A DNA stretch of 64,000 nucleotides from Sphingomonas gellani (GCF_900110035.1 NZ_FOCF01000001.1:1-64000); one strand, 5' to 3'. Positions 47,277 to 54,243 are shown, numbered from the stretch's first letter. The notes: generated from the sequence alone by a model not told the origin. Numbers and translations: made by a program.

Positions 47277-47308
47277 CATGGCCGGGGCGATCCCGGCCAT
47301 GAGTTTTT
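47277..47308 (+). terminator. Terminator closing the TIR gene pair
   Basis: A perfect 10-bp stem, CATGGCCGGG/CCCGGCCATG, with a GCGAT loop and then AG and five T residues, begins seven bases after the TIR stop. It insulates the pair from the convergent phage genes. Confidence 0.88.
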
Positions 47309-47535
47309 CAGCGCAGCCCAGAATGCGAACTGGTCGCATATGTGTTGCGCGATGCCACGACCGGACCGTCACTCCACTTCTCCCGAGCAACGACGGAGTT
47401 GTCGATCCGGTTACTGACGGTGACGTTCAGGTTGCGAAGCGCTAGATTGACACGTTCGATGGCCTGATGAAGGTCGTTGACGGCTTGGACGGCATCCTTG
47501 GTGTCAACGGTAATCTGGATAGTTGGAATGGTCAT
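47308..47535 (-). CDS. Small phage protein of unknown function
   Basis: 75 residues, MTIPTIQITVDTKDAVQAVN followed by a helical DLHQAIERVNLALRNL segment and a Ser-rich end. It is the last gene of a five-gene leftward operon and ends against the TIR terminator. No family was recognised. Confidence 0.55.
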   Translation of the reverse strand: MTIPTIQITVDTKDAVQAVNDLHQAIERVNLALRNLNVTVSNRIDNSVVAREKWSDGPVVASRNTYATSSHSGLR

Positions 47536-47573
47536 TGTTGATCGCTTTCTCCGGCTTCTTGTGGCCGGTTACT

Positions 47574-47720
47574 TCAGTCTAGGTCTGCCAGTGCCTGTCC
47601 AAAGAAGCTGGCAAGAGGGTGATGGGGGTCGAGGCTGAGGAAGTGGATGACGGTATCGCGGAGCACGAGCCGCTGCTCGTCCTCGGTCAGCACGTTATGG
47701 AGGTCAGTGGCGTGATCCAT
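47574..47720 (-). CDS. Small phage protein (48 residues)
   Basis: Reads MDHATDLHNVLTEDEQRLVL, then a short hydrophobic HFLSLD segment, ending ALADLD. Its ATG overlaps the stop of the upstream gene by one base (TAATG), which supports it as a real coupled gene despite its size. Confidence 0.5.
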   Translation of the reverse strand: MDHATDLHNVLTEDEQRLVLRDTVIHFLSLDPHHPLASFFGQALADLD

Positions 47721-47899
47721 TATGGACGCCACTTGATCCAAGGATAGCGACGGGTGATGCGAGCCTTGTCCCGCTTTACCAGTTCATCGCGCATCGCCTG
47801 AACTTCAGCCTGTTGCTTCTCCAGTTCCGAATGGAGAAGGGTGATGGCTTCGATGGCCAACTCGGTGGCCATTTTGATCCTCTTGAGGGTGTCGTTCAT
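47720..47899 (-). CDS. Small coiled-coil phage protein (59 residues)
   Basis: Reads MNDTLKRIKMATELAIEAIT with LLHSELEKQQAEVQ and MRDELVKRDKARI, a continuous helix with a basic end. The start overlaps the upstream stop (ATGA) and the stop overlaps the next start (TAATG). Confidence 0.55.
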   Translation of the reverse strand: MNDTLKRIKMATELAIEAITLLHSELEKQQAEVQAMRDELVKRDKARITRRYPWIKWRP

Positions 47900-48159
47900 C
47901 GACGGCCACCCTTGGCCTTCTTCATCGCCGCTGCCTGGATGCTAGGTAGTGCGGCCATGATCTGCTCGATGACCTGCTGGCCATACTGATCGCTGGTCAT
48001 GTGCGTGGCCTCGTCCATGGCCTGCCCTACCACGGCGATTTCTGCGCGGAGTGCCGCAATGGTCAGGCTCTGCTCGTTCTGGCGATTGGTCAGTGTCTCA
48101 ATCATCAGCTTGAGCGTGGATAGCTCGTCCAGTGGCTTGTTGTTGTCCTGGTATTCCAT
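47896..48159 (-). CDS. Small coiled-coil phage protein (87 residues)
   Basis: Starts at ATG 48159 after GGGGG. The sequence is largely helical (LDELSTLKLMIETLTNRQNE, LTIAALRAEIAVVGQAMDEA) with a basic tail (KKAKGGRR). Members of this kind are often scaffolds or anti-host factors, but no family match was recognised. It is coupled by ATGA overlap to the 59-residue gene. Confidence 0.55.
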   Translation of the reverse strand: MEYQDNNKPLDELSTLKLMIETLTNRQNEQSLTIAALRAEIAVVGQAMDEATHMTSDQYGQQVIEQIMAALPSIQAAAMKKAKGGRR

Positions 48160-48179
48160 GTGGGTTGTCCCCCTCTGTT

Positions 48180-48728
48180 TTAGTTGATGCGTGGGTTGCC
48201 GTGCGGATTGTAGAGCGTTGCTACGAGTGCCCGATCTGCTGACCATCCGCGTTCAAACCGCTGGCGTAGTGTCGCTGTGTCCAGTCCCAACTCCTGCGCC
48301 CAGGCCATCAGCGTCTGGGTACGATCTTCTAGTGTGATCAGCGGACTGGACTGAGTTCTACGATAACCGTGCTTGTCCAGATAGCTGTACCTGCCCATGC
48401 CCCAGCCGAGGTCACCTTTGAGTCGCTGTGGACGGCGGTTGGCTGACTGTTCGCTTCTTGTGGCCCAGCGGACGTTAGATGGTTCACCCGGAACGTAGCC
48501 ATTGTCATTATCGATGCGATCTAGGGTATGCTGTGGTGTTGGCTTTGGACCTATGTGGTCGAAGAAGCATTGGAAGCCAGTTTGCGGGTCTAGCCATTCA
48601 TCTGCTACCGTAATCCCCCGGCCGCCATAATCGTCATACTGCGGGTGGCTGGGACGATAACAGCGATCAATCGCATTCTTGAGTGCGTCGTATTCCGCTT
48701 TGTACCTTTGCTTGAACGTAAGAGTCAT
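48180..48728 (-). CDS. HNH homing-type endonuclease
   Basis: About 182 residues matching free-standing phage HNH nucleases: RCYRPSHPQYDDYGGRGITV, FQCFFDHIGPKPTPQHTLDR, IDNDNGYVPGEPSNVRWATR. It ends with a helix-turn-helix-like module (LMAWAQELGLDTATLRQRF then GWSADRAL) that also occurs in the divergent 72-residue protein. ATG 48728 is preferred over GTG 48737. It is the first gene of the leftward operon. Confidence 0.85.
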   Translation of the reverse strand: MTLTFKQRYKAEYDALKNAIDRCYRPSHPQYDDYGGRGITVADEWLDPQTGFQCFFDHIGPKPTPQHTLDRIDNDNGYVPGEPSNVRWATRSEQSANRRPQRLKGDLGWGMGRYSYLDKHGYRRTQSSPLITLEDRTQTLMAWAQELGLDTATLRQRFERGWSADRALVATLYNPHGNPRIN

Positions 48729-48743
48729 TCTCCTCACCTGGTT

Positions 48744-48827
48744 GTTATGTTTTCTACATAACTACTTACCCGATAGTTCGAGGAGTTAACTGCTACGTTA
48801 TGGGCTCGCGGCCAGATAACTACTGGC
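48744..48827. promoter_or_regulatory. Divergent control region with two inverted repeats
   Basis: Between the leftward HNH operon and a rightward gene lie GTTATGT-TTTCT-ACATAAC (48744-48762, perfect 7-bp arms) and GCCAG-ATAACTA-CTGGC (48811-48827). The 9-mer ATAACTACT occurs in both (48758-48766 and 48816-48824). This is a good candidate operator region for a phage repressor. Confidence 0.5.
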
Positions 48828-48877
48828 ATAAACAACAACAACGGAGAGGGCATCGTAGTGCGTAAAGGACAAGAGCA

Positions 48878-49096
48878 GTGACCGGTAGGCGACATGCCTA
48901 CAAGCATCAGGACACTTGGAAGCCGGGATGGATCGTTCACGAGGGCAAGGTGTGGACCATGGCAGACTGGACAGCGAAGACGAGGATCACGCCGCGCCTC
49001 ATCAGCTTCCGCCTTCACGTCCTAGGATGGTCGGAGCATAACGCCATGACGGTACGGCCGGAAACTCGGTACAGAGATCTACCCGGACAACACTGA
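48878..49096 (+). CDS. Small helix-turn-helix-like phage protein
   Basis: 72 residues starting at GTG 48878 after AAAGGA. The central segment (WTMADWTAKTRITPRLISFR, then LHVLGWSEHNAM) has the same layout as the C-terminal DNA-binding module of the neighbouring HNH nuclease. It may be a regulator of the divergent region or a nuclease relic. A 113-base gap follows before the convergent 296-residue gene. Confidence 0.5.
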   Translation: MTGRRHAYKHQDTWKPGWIVHEGKVWTMADWTAKTRITPRLISFRLHVLGWSEHNAMTVRPETRYRDLPGQH

Positions 49097-49209
49097 GTTG
49101 TGCTGTCTCACCGCAAGATGAGGATTGTGCCCCGCAAAGGGCTGCTCAATCCCTGGTCATAACAGAGGCGTCGGCTCCGCACTTGTGGGGCGGTGCTTTT
49201 CTATTAAAG

Positions 49210-50100
49210 CTAATCGTCGGTCTCCTCCAGCCCGCTCGACCATCCCTCGAAGTCGTTGAACACGTTACCCATGGCCTTCCAATCAGGCGTGATCGCGTGT
49301 TCGCACTTGTCATAGGTGGGGAACAGGCCGCGAGCAGCGTTCTCAGCAATCATAGCGGCACGATTAAGGGCGCGACTGGCCAGCATCTTTAAAGATTGCT
49401 GATCCTCTGGTGTGCCTTTGCCCAGCGCAATTCTGGTACTGTAGGTGCTGCTGAGTTCTGCGATCACGCCTATCTCCCACAGCTTTAGGCTGGGATCGTC
49501 TGCTCTACACATCGCGCATTTTATATAACGGATCAGTCCGCTCAGGTCACGCTTCTGGCCATATAGGGGATAAACGGGTTCCCGGCGCTGGGTGCTTTTG
49601 AAGCCCTCTGGTACGGCATCAATAAACTCTTTGATTTGGTCAGCTATGTCCGCTTTGGTCAACGACAGCGGCACCGAAATGACGAGGCAGGGTTGAGGGT
49701 CTTGTTGCCTGAACCGGCCATCCAGATAGCCCACCATGCGTTTCTCCAAGCCATCCGCCAAATTGGCTTTTGTCGGCCATATCGCGTCGATGGGATGGAC
49801 GATGGGTTTTGCGCCCTCGTTGCCAAACGCGGCGATACCCAGGGCCGGCCACCACTGCTCAAAACTCGTCTGCTTTAGATCGCCCAGCGTGTCGTACACA
49901 CCAAGCACCACGTCCATGTCAGCGGGCAGGGCGGCTATATCGGCATTACTGAGCAGTCCCAGCCGGTGCCTGCGCGCGAGGTCGTAGCTGGGGCTGATGA
50001 GCAGATAGGCGAAGCAAAGTTGCGCGAACGTAGCCTGCTCTGGCGAGGCCCAAAAATCATCGGTTTGCGTGACGGTCGAACGCCGCTTGAAATCGGTCAA
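49210..50100 (-). CDS. Hypothetical phage protein (296 residues)
   Basis: No recognised family. Soluble, with segments such as FAQLCFAYLLISPSYDLARR, PIVHPIDAIWPTKANLADGL and IRYIKCAMCRADDP (two cysteines). The only start in frame is TTG 50100, as a stop lies at 50115-50113. A nine-codon upstream frame, ATGCCAAAA to TGA, ends across the TTG, so the start may be reached by coupled re-initiation. It is divergent from the next gene. Confidence 0.6.
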   Translation of the reverse strand: MTDFKRRSTVTQTDDFWASPEQATFAQLCFAYLLISPSYDLARRHRLGLLSNADIAALPADMDVVLGVYDTLGDLKQTSFEQWWPALGIAAFGNEGAKPIVHPIDAIWPTKANLADGLEKRMVGYLDGRFRQQDPQPCLVISVPLSLTKADIADQIKEFIDAVPEGFKSTQRREPVYPLYGQKRDLSGLIRYIKCAMCRADDPSLKLWEIGVIAELSSTYSTRIALGKGTPEDQQSLKMLASRALNRAAMIAENAARGLFPTYDKCEHAITPDWKAMGNVFNDFEGWSSGLEETDD

Positions 50101-50214
50101 AAGGGTGTCTCGTTACGTTTTGGCATCTAGCTAATCACGCTCCTACACGACCCAAGCCTACCAAATCCTCACCAGGACGCACTGACGCTTTCCTGGAAAT
50201 GAGGAGACTACACA

Positions 50215-50988
50215 ATGATCGACGCAGCAATCGCCAACAACGCCGCCGACCTCACCATCGCACCGGCAGTCGAGGCGCCCGCAAGTATGGAAGATGGCAA
50301 CATCTACACGCAGGAGATGCTTGAGGCAGGTCTTCTGCTAGTCCGTGACCAATTCCGCCAGAACTTGGTGGATGAAGCGGACGCCTACAATTCCGCCGAG
50401 GAACGCCACGCTGCTCTGTTGAGCCTGGGGTACAGTAATGCCCTGGCGTGGCTCCAGAACAAGCCGTTGCTGTACGACAACCTCACTAAGATCGGCCTCA
50501 AGCCGGAAAGTGAGGATCGCAAGCTACTGGCGCAGATCGCCCGCCTCCAGCTGGGTAACTGGAAGGAAAAGGAGGAGGGCAAGGCCGTCTGGAGCGTTCC
50601 GGGTCGTCGCAATGAGCGTCAGGGTCGCTTCTACGGCATCTTCTTCGACCAGAAGTGGAACGTCGATGGGATGCGTCAGGCCATCCTCAACTATCCGGGG
50701 CGCACCGGGGGTATTCTGGAGGACGCCAAGCCCAAGGCGGTTCAGGTCAGCAAGGAGGAGATTGCTGAAAACCACACGCTGGCCGCCACGATCGCACCGC
50801 TGACCAGGGTCGAGGCGAATAGCCAGGAGTGGGGCAAGACTGGCGATTACGTGCTGGTGCTGGCCAAGGTCACGCCCAAGGGGCTGGACCTGCTGGAGAA
50901 GCTGGAGAAGGTCGATGCCCTGACGGAGCGCACGGCTAATGCCTGGGCGGCCAAGAAGGCGCAGAACGTCCCTTCGGATGCGGCATAA
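50215..50988 (+). CDS. Hypothetical phage protein (257 residues)
   Basis: Soluble and Ala/Glu/Lys-rich, with LEAGLLLVRDQFRQNLVDEA, LLAQIARLQLGNWKEKEEGK and a Lys-rich C-terminal half. A good ribosome site (GAGGAG) lies before the ATG. The stop overlaps the ATG of the next gene (TAATG). No family was recognised; its place after a control region suggests an early or replication-related role (inference). Confidence 0.65.
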   Translation: MIDAAIANNAADLTIAPAVEAPASMEDGNIYTQEMLEAGLLLVRDQFRQNLVDEADAYNSAEERHAALLSLGYSNALAWLQNKPLLYDNLTKIGLKPESEDRKLLAQIARLQLGNWKEKEEGKAVWSVPGRRNERQGRFYGIFFDQKWNVDGMRQAILNYPGRTGGILEDAKPKAVQVSKEEIAENHTLAATIAPLTRVEANSQEWGKTGDYVLVLAKVTPKGLDLLEKLEKVDALTERTANAWAAKKAQNVPSDAA

Positions 50989-51623
50989 TGTGGACGCCAA
51001 ACTGTGTTCGGGCCAGCGCGATGCTGGCCCGACTGCGGGAAGAGAGGTTCCTGCTATTCAGCGAGCAGGAGTTGATCGACGCTGGCCTCCCCTACGAGTG
51101 GCGAAAGTCCACCAAGGATTGGATGCTGATCGAGATCGCCAAGAACCCGCTGACACCCATTCAGACACCGAGAATGCCCGCAGAGGTTTCGTCCTACCTG
51201 GACTGGGTGCGGATGTACCAGCGGGAGAGTGCCAGCCACAACAACCGTCTGCGGAACATGCTCGAACGAGAGAAGGATTTGCTGGCCAGGGATGCTGCGC
51301 GCGGCACGTTCGATCCACCGTTAAGTGCGGAGGAACGTGAAGTGCTGCGGATGGGCCGGTTTCACCGCGAGATGTTGTGGGAGTACCGGGAAAGCGGAGT
51401 TAAGGGCCTGAACTCGGTTCCTGATGAGCAGTGGGTCTGGCTGGGCGAGGTGCCGCCGGTCATTCGATGGGCCTGTGATCTACCACTTGAGGCCCCTTAT
51501 CCGTTTAATCAGTGGGCACCCAATCTGCCGCCGCACAAAGTCAGGCAGATTACCATGTTCGAGTGGGCGGTTCAGGCTTGTACAGATCGGTTCGGCCCAC
51601 AGGTGTGTGAACCAGGGCCATGA
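50988..51623 (+). CDS. Hypothetical phage protein (211 residues)
   Basis: Starts within the stop of the preceding gene. Features include ARLREERFLLFSEQELIDAG, SYLDWVRMYQRESASHNNRL and a Trp/Pro-rich end (EAPYPFNQWAPNLPPHKV). The family is unknown. It is the last gene before a 676-base non-coding region. Confidence 0.62.
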   Translation: MWTPNCVRASAMLARLREERFLLFSEQELIDAGLPYEWRKSTKDWMLIEIAKNPLTPIQTPRMPAEVSSYLDWVRMYQRESASHNNRLRNMLEREKDLLARDAARGTFDPPLSAEEREVLRMGRFHREMLWEYRESGVKGLNSVPDEQWVWLGEVPPVIRWACDLPLEAPYPFNQWAPNLPPHKVRQITMFEWAVQACTDRFGPQVCEPGP

Positions 51624-51692
51624 CGGGATCAGGGCTGTCCGGTTCACTACCTTCCTGGATGGCCCTGAGCGGGGTTCCCTGGGTGCCTGAGT

Positions 51693-51937
51693 GGTGTCTA
51701 AGCACCTGGGGAGCCTCGCACCACACTTGTGGGCCGTGCGCTCCATTTCCCTCGACTGGCGTCGCAGACCAATGACCCAACAAGCGAAGCGCCTGGCTGT
51801 CCGCAGGACGAGTGGCTGTCGCAGACGACTACTCCTGGGCCAAAGGCCAGGACGAACGAAGTTCCCTGGAACTGCCTGACGCGAGCGTGAGCCGCCTGGA
51901 GTGCTGAAGGCACGAAGGGCGAGCGAACGTGAAGCGT
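51693..51937. other. Cluster of mini-hairpins with GNA triloops (candidate structured RNA or ssDNA element)
   Basis: A non-coding stretch with at least ten short hairpins: GGTG/CACC (51693), CCAC/GTGG (51721), GTC-GCA-GAC (51761), GC-GAA-GC (51784), GTCC-GCA-GGAC (51799), GTC-GCA-GAC (51818), CCTGG(G)CC-AAA-GGCCAGG with one bulge (51834), GAAC-GAA-GTTC (51854), GTGCT-GAA-GGCAC (51901) and ACGT-GAA-GCGT (51927). CGNAG occurs six times in 51761-51937, against about one expected by chance. TGGCTGTC with a CGCAG loop is repeated. C-GNA-G mini-hairpins are known to be unusually stable. No known RNA family was recognised. Confidence 0.5.
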
Positions 51938-51986
51938 CTGAGTAGTGGTGGTAGTTTAGTTAGTCTCCTGCTTTGGGAAGGGAAAC

Positions 51987-52083
51987 ATATCTACTATCGT
52001 AGATATGGCTCTTACCAAGGTAGGGGAGGAAGTAAGCTGCCGCCGCTGCGCTTCTTACTCTATATGGGTCTTACCAAGGTAGG
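51987..52083 (+). repeat. Inverted repeat followed by a 22-base direct repeat
   Basis: ATATCTAC-TATC-GTAGATAT (51987-52006) is a perfect hairpin. Its right arm runs into the first copy of a 22-base direct repeat, ATATGG(C/G)TCTTACC followed by AAGGTAGG, at 52003-52024 and 52062-52083 (one mismatch, 59-base period). Each copy opens with an ATG and would encode M(A/G)LTKVG, the start of two tiny frames (25 and 19 codons). An imperfect hairpin, AGTAAG/CTTACT, lies between the copies. Confidence 0.6.
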
Positions 52084-52184
52084 CCCGATAAATAATGACA
52101 GGTCACTCGCTCAGGCAGCATAGTGGTTCTGTAGGCGGCGTTTGAAGCCGTTTTTCGCACTTATTGATAAATAGATCGGACGCA

Positions 52185-52299
52185 GAGCATCACACAAGTG
52201 TCCTGAACCAGTTTTCGCGCTCCTCCTAATGGGAGGTCTCTGTGGGAACCCCGAGGTTGGTGATGCTCCCTCGGGGTTTCTTTTTGATTGGAGCATCAC
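52185..52299 (+). promoter_or_regulatory. Attenuator-like leader with mutually exclusive pairings
   Basis: GAGCATCAC occurs at 52185-52193 and again at 52291-52299, and its complement GTGATGCTC at 52260-52268 lies in the loop of the terminator hairpin. The downstream pairing (52260-52269 with 52290-52299, 10 bp) would mask the GGAG ribosome site of the next gene. The upstream pairing would leave it free. A small hairpin CCTCC/GGAGG (52222-52236) lies between. Confidence 0.5.
52247..52285 (+). terminator. Intrinsic terminator directly upstream of a gene
   Basis: AACCCCGAGG (52247-52256) pairs with CCTCGGGGTT (52269-52278) over a 12-base loop, followed by TTTCTTTTT. It ends 15 bases before the ATG of the next gene, so it acts as an attenuator for the downstream cassette or ends transcription from the left. 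Confidence 0.8.
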
Positions 52300-52491
52300 A
52301 TGAACGACCATATCAGCGGTTCGCTGTTGGCAGCACTCATCGCGCTCGCCGCCTACAAGTACCTCATTCTAATCGGCAAGCCCGTCACACCCGGTACGCG
52401 ACACGCAAACCTCATCTGCGGTCTGCTTCTAGCTGCGTCTTTTACGTGCTTCGTTGCTTGGAACATCCTTGCGTTCGGAGGTGCGGCATGA
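52300..52491 (+). CDS. Small two-helix membrane protein
   Basis: 63 residues with two hydrophobic segments (SGSLLAALIALAAYKYLILI and NLICGLLLAASFTCFVAWNI). ATG 52300 follows GGAG by six bases; an upstream TTG is less likely. The final codons, GGAGGTGCGGCATGA, double as the ribosome site and start of the next gene. The function is unknown; it could be a phage membrane effector. Confidence 0.6.
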   Translation: MNDHISGSLLAALIALAAYKYLILIGKPVTPGTRHANLICGLLLAASFTCFVAWNILAFGGAA

Positions 52492-52718
52492 GGATCGCCT
52501 ACAACAAAGAGGAGCGTGTACTTCGACTTACGTTCGATGTTCGCACTGACGATGCCGACTTCATCTCTGATCGCCTTGAATGGCTGCGCCCTGGATCGGC
52601 GGCAACGAGCGTGGAGTACATGCGAAACAGCCCAGCGGTGCTTCACAGCATGGAGTTCTGGAACATGGACCTGAACAAGTTCCTGCTCTTCAAGCTGACC
52701 TTTGGAGGTGCGGCGTAA
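52488..52718 (+). CDS. Small phage protein ending FKLTFGG
   Basis: 76 residues, MRIAYNKEERVLRLTFDVRT and ending KFLLFKLTFGGAA. It overlaps the preceding stop (ATGA), and its own last codons (GGAGGTGCGGCGTAATG) form the ribosome site and start of the next gene. The last ten residues resemble the end of the 129-residue protein two genes downstream. Confidence 0.6.
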   Translation: MRIAYNKEERVLRLTFDVRTDDADFISDRLEWLRPGSAATSVEYMRNSPAVLHSMEFWNMDLNKFLLFKLTFGGAA

Positions 52719-53254
52719 TGGCTACTCGCACCAACATCCCCGAACCCGTGCTGGAACTGCTCTGGAACGAGTACTGCTCGACCATCAAGTACCAGCGCGA
52801 GAAGAACAGCATCAAGGTCACGATGAACTTCGACGAGTACCTGAGCCTCTGGTCTATGACGCGCATCAACACGATGGCGAAGAAGATAGAGATGGGTCAG
52901 AAGTCCATCGACTACTACATGAAGAACAAGCTGTACGGACCAGTCTGCGGATGGGTCAGCCGTGAGGCGCGCATTCTAGGCGGCACAATGACGGTGGCTG
53001 ATGCCAAGATCATGAAGGCCGAGGACAGCAAGCGCATGTTCCAGTTCCAGGTTGGTGACAAGCATGGTGCTTCGGCTCGCGCCAGCATTGGTGACGCCAA
53101 GCGCGGCAAACCTCAGAGCGAAGAGCATGTGAAGAAGCGCACAGCGGGGCAGATCGGCAAGAAGCGCGGTCCAATGTCGGAAGAGGCGAAAGCCAAACTC
53201 CGTTCCACCCGCGCTGCCAACAATGCCGCGAAGGAGAAAACCAATGACCTATAA
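52718..53254 (+). CDS. Phage protein with NUMOD3-like repeats (DNA-binding, homing-nuclease-associated)
   Basis: 178 residues. The N-terminal part is helical (LELLWNEYCSTIKYQREKNS). The C-terminal part has paired motifs, GDKHGASARASIGDAKRGKP and SEEHVKKRTAGQIGKKRGPM followed by SEEAKAKLR, like NUMOD3 modules that bind DNA in GIY-YIG and HNH homing nucleases. No nuclease domain is seen. It may be a DNA-binding protein derived from such a nuclease. Confidence 0.6.
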   Translation: MATRTNIPEPVLELLWNEYCSTIKYQREKNSIKVTMNFDEYLSLWSMTRINTMAKKIEMGQKSIDYYMKNKLYGPVCGWVSREARILGGTMTVADAKIMKAEDSKRMFQFQVGDKHGASARASIGDAKRGKPQSEEHVKKRTAGQIGKKRGPMSEEAKAKLRSTRAANNAAKEKTNDL

Positions 53255-53633
53255 AATCGAACTGGGGCGAGACGCCGCTTCCTACGGTAACGTAATCGGG
53301 ACCCAGATTTTTAACGAAATAGGTCTGGTGAAGCTCACTTGTCCAACTATCCCAGACCTAATCGCCACCGCCACGTACAGTTCTAATCCCGACGCTTCGC
53401 AGTACGCATCTGACCTACTCGCACGGCTTCCTGAGGGGGGCTATCAGTGGCTCAAGAACCAGTGGCACCCGTTTCGCATCGAAGCGCAATGGAAGTGGAA
53501 GGAGGCAGGTGATAGCTTTGCCTCTCGGCTGATCGGAGGTCACTGCGTCACCTACGGGTATATCCTCAACGTGTACCTTGAGGATCAATCTCCAGCTATG
53601 CTGTTCAAGCTCACGTTTGGCGGTTCGCAATAG
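53244..53633 (+). CDS. Hypothetical phage protein ending FKLTFGG
   Basis: 129 residues starting at ATG 53244 inside the end of the preceding gene (11-base overlap, GGAG upstream). No recognised family. The end, AMLFKLTFGGSQ, mirrors the 76-residue protein of the same cassette. It is the last gene of the four-gene cassette and is convergent with the nuclease pair. Confidence 0.58.
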   Translation: MTYKIELGRDAASYGNVIGTQIFNEIGLVKLTCPTIPDLIATATYSSNPDASQYASDLLARLPEGGYQWLKNQWHPFRIEAQWKWKEAGDSFASRLIGGHCVTYGYILNVYLEDQSPAMLFKLTFGGSQ

Positions 53634-53715
53634 CCCCGTAGAAGCGCAGGAAGCCCCGAAGGCATCTCCGGAGCCTCGCTGTATGTGGCAACCCTCTCTG
53701 GCCCTGTACGGGGCG

Positions 53716-54240
53716 CTACGGGGCGGGGGCGGACTTGCGTCGCTTGGGAACGTGGGTGCCGGCCGCAAGCGCCTCAGCTCGTGCCTTTGCCGCAGCCTCT
53801 CTATTCAGCGCAGGCGGCCGATCAATGGCACTGAGCAGCCAGTCTTCGACCGCCGAATGGCTGGGGATGGGGATAGCCCTGAACAGCGCCGGTTCCGGCC
53901 ACATGGCGTAGACATCCACCCTGCCGACGGCCATGTAAGCCATCAGCTTGTCGCCATTCGATTTGCCTTTGCCGTCTTTGCCCTTGAAGCCTTGCTCGTG
54001 CTGCCGACAGCGAGCAACCAGACCTTTGCCCGCCTTGCCCAGGTAGATAATCTCTGGGCTGGTAGTATCAGCCCTGACCACCCAGGCGTAAACGGCAGGC
54101 ACCTTGTCTTCGCTTGCCCATTTGGGGCGACCATGATGGAACGCGAACCAAGGCGTGCGAGGGGAGCCGATAGACGTGGCGGTAAGATAGCCCACGGGTT
54201 CCATCATCCCTAGGATGTCCCGGTGGGATAGCTGATCCAT
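53716..54240 (-). CDS. GIY-YIG-like nuclease domain protein
   Basis: 174 residues with the GIY-YIG layout: VPAVYAWVVR (GIY position), IIYLGKAGKGLVARCRQHEQ (YIG with the conserved Arg and His) and a downstream Glu in AVEDWLLSAID with Asn in LNREAA. The tail is Lys/Arg-rich. It lies three bases after the PD-(D/E)XK gene on the same strand, so the two form an operon. It may be a restriction-like or homing enzyme. Confidence 0.7.
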   Translation of the reverse strand: MDQLSHRDILGMMEPVGYLTATSIGSPRTPWFAFHHGRPKWASEDKVPAVYAWVVRADTTSPEIIYLGKAGKGLVARCRQHEQGFKGKDGKGKSNGDKLMAYMAVGRVDVYAMWPEPALFRAIPIPSHSAVEDWLLSAIDRPPALNREAAAKARAEALAAGTHVPKRRKSAPAP

Positions 54241-54243
54241 CTT

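Noticed and set aside
52005..52123. Tiny frames starting MALTKVG and MGLTKVG as genes
   Set aside because: Only 25 and 19 codons, in different frames and within a direct repeat; reported as a repeat instead.
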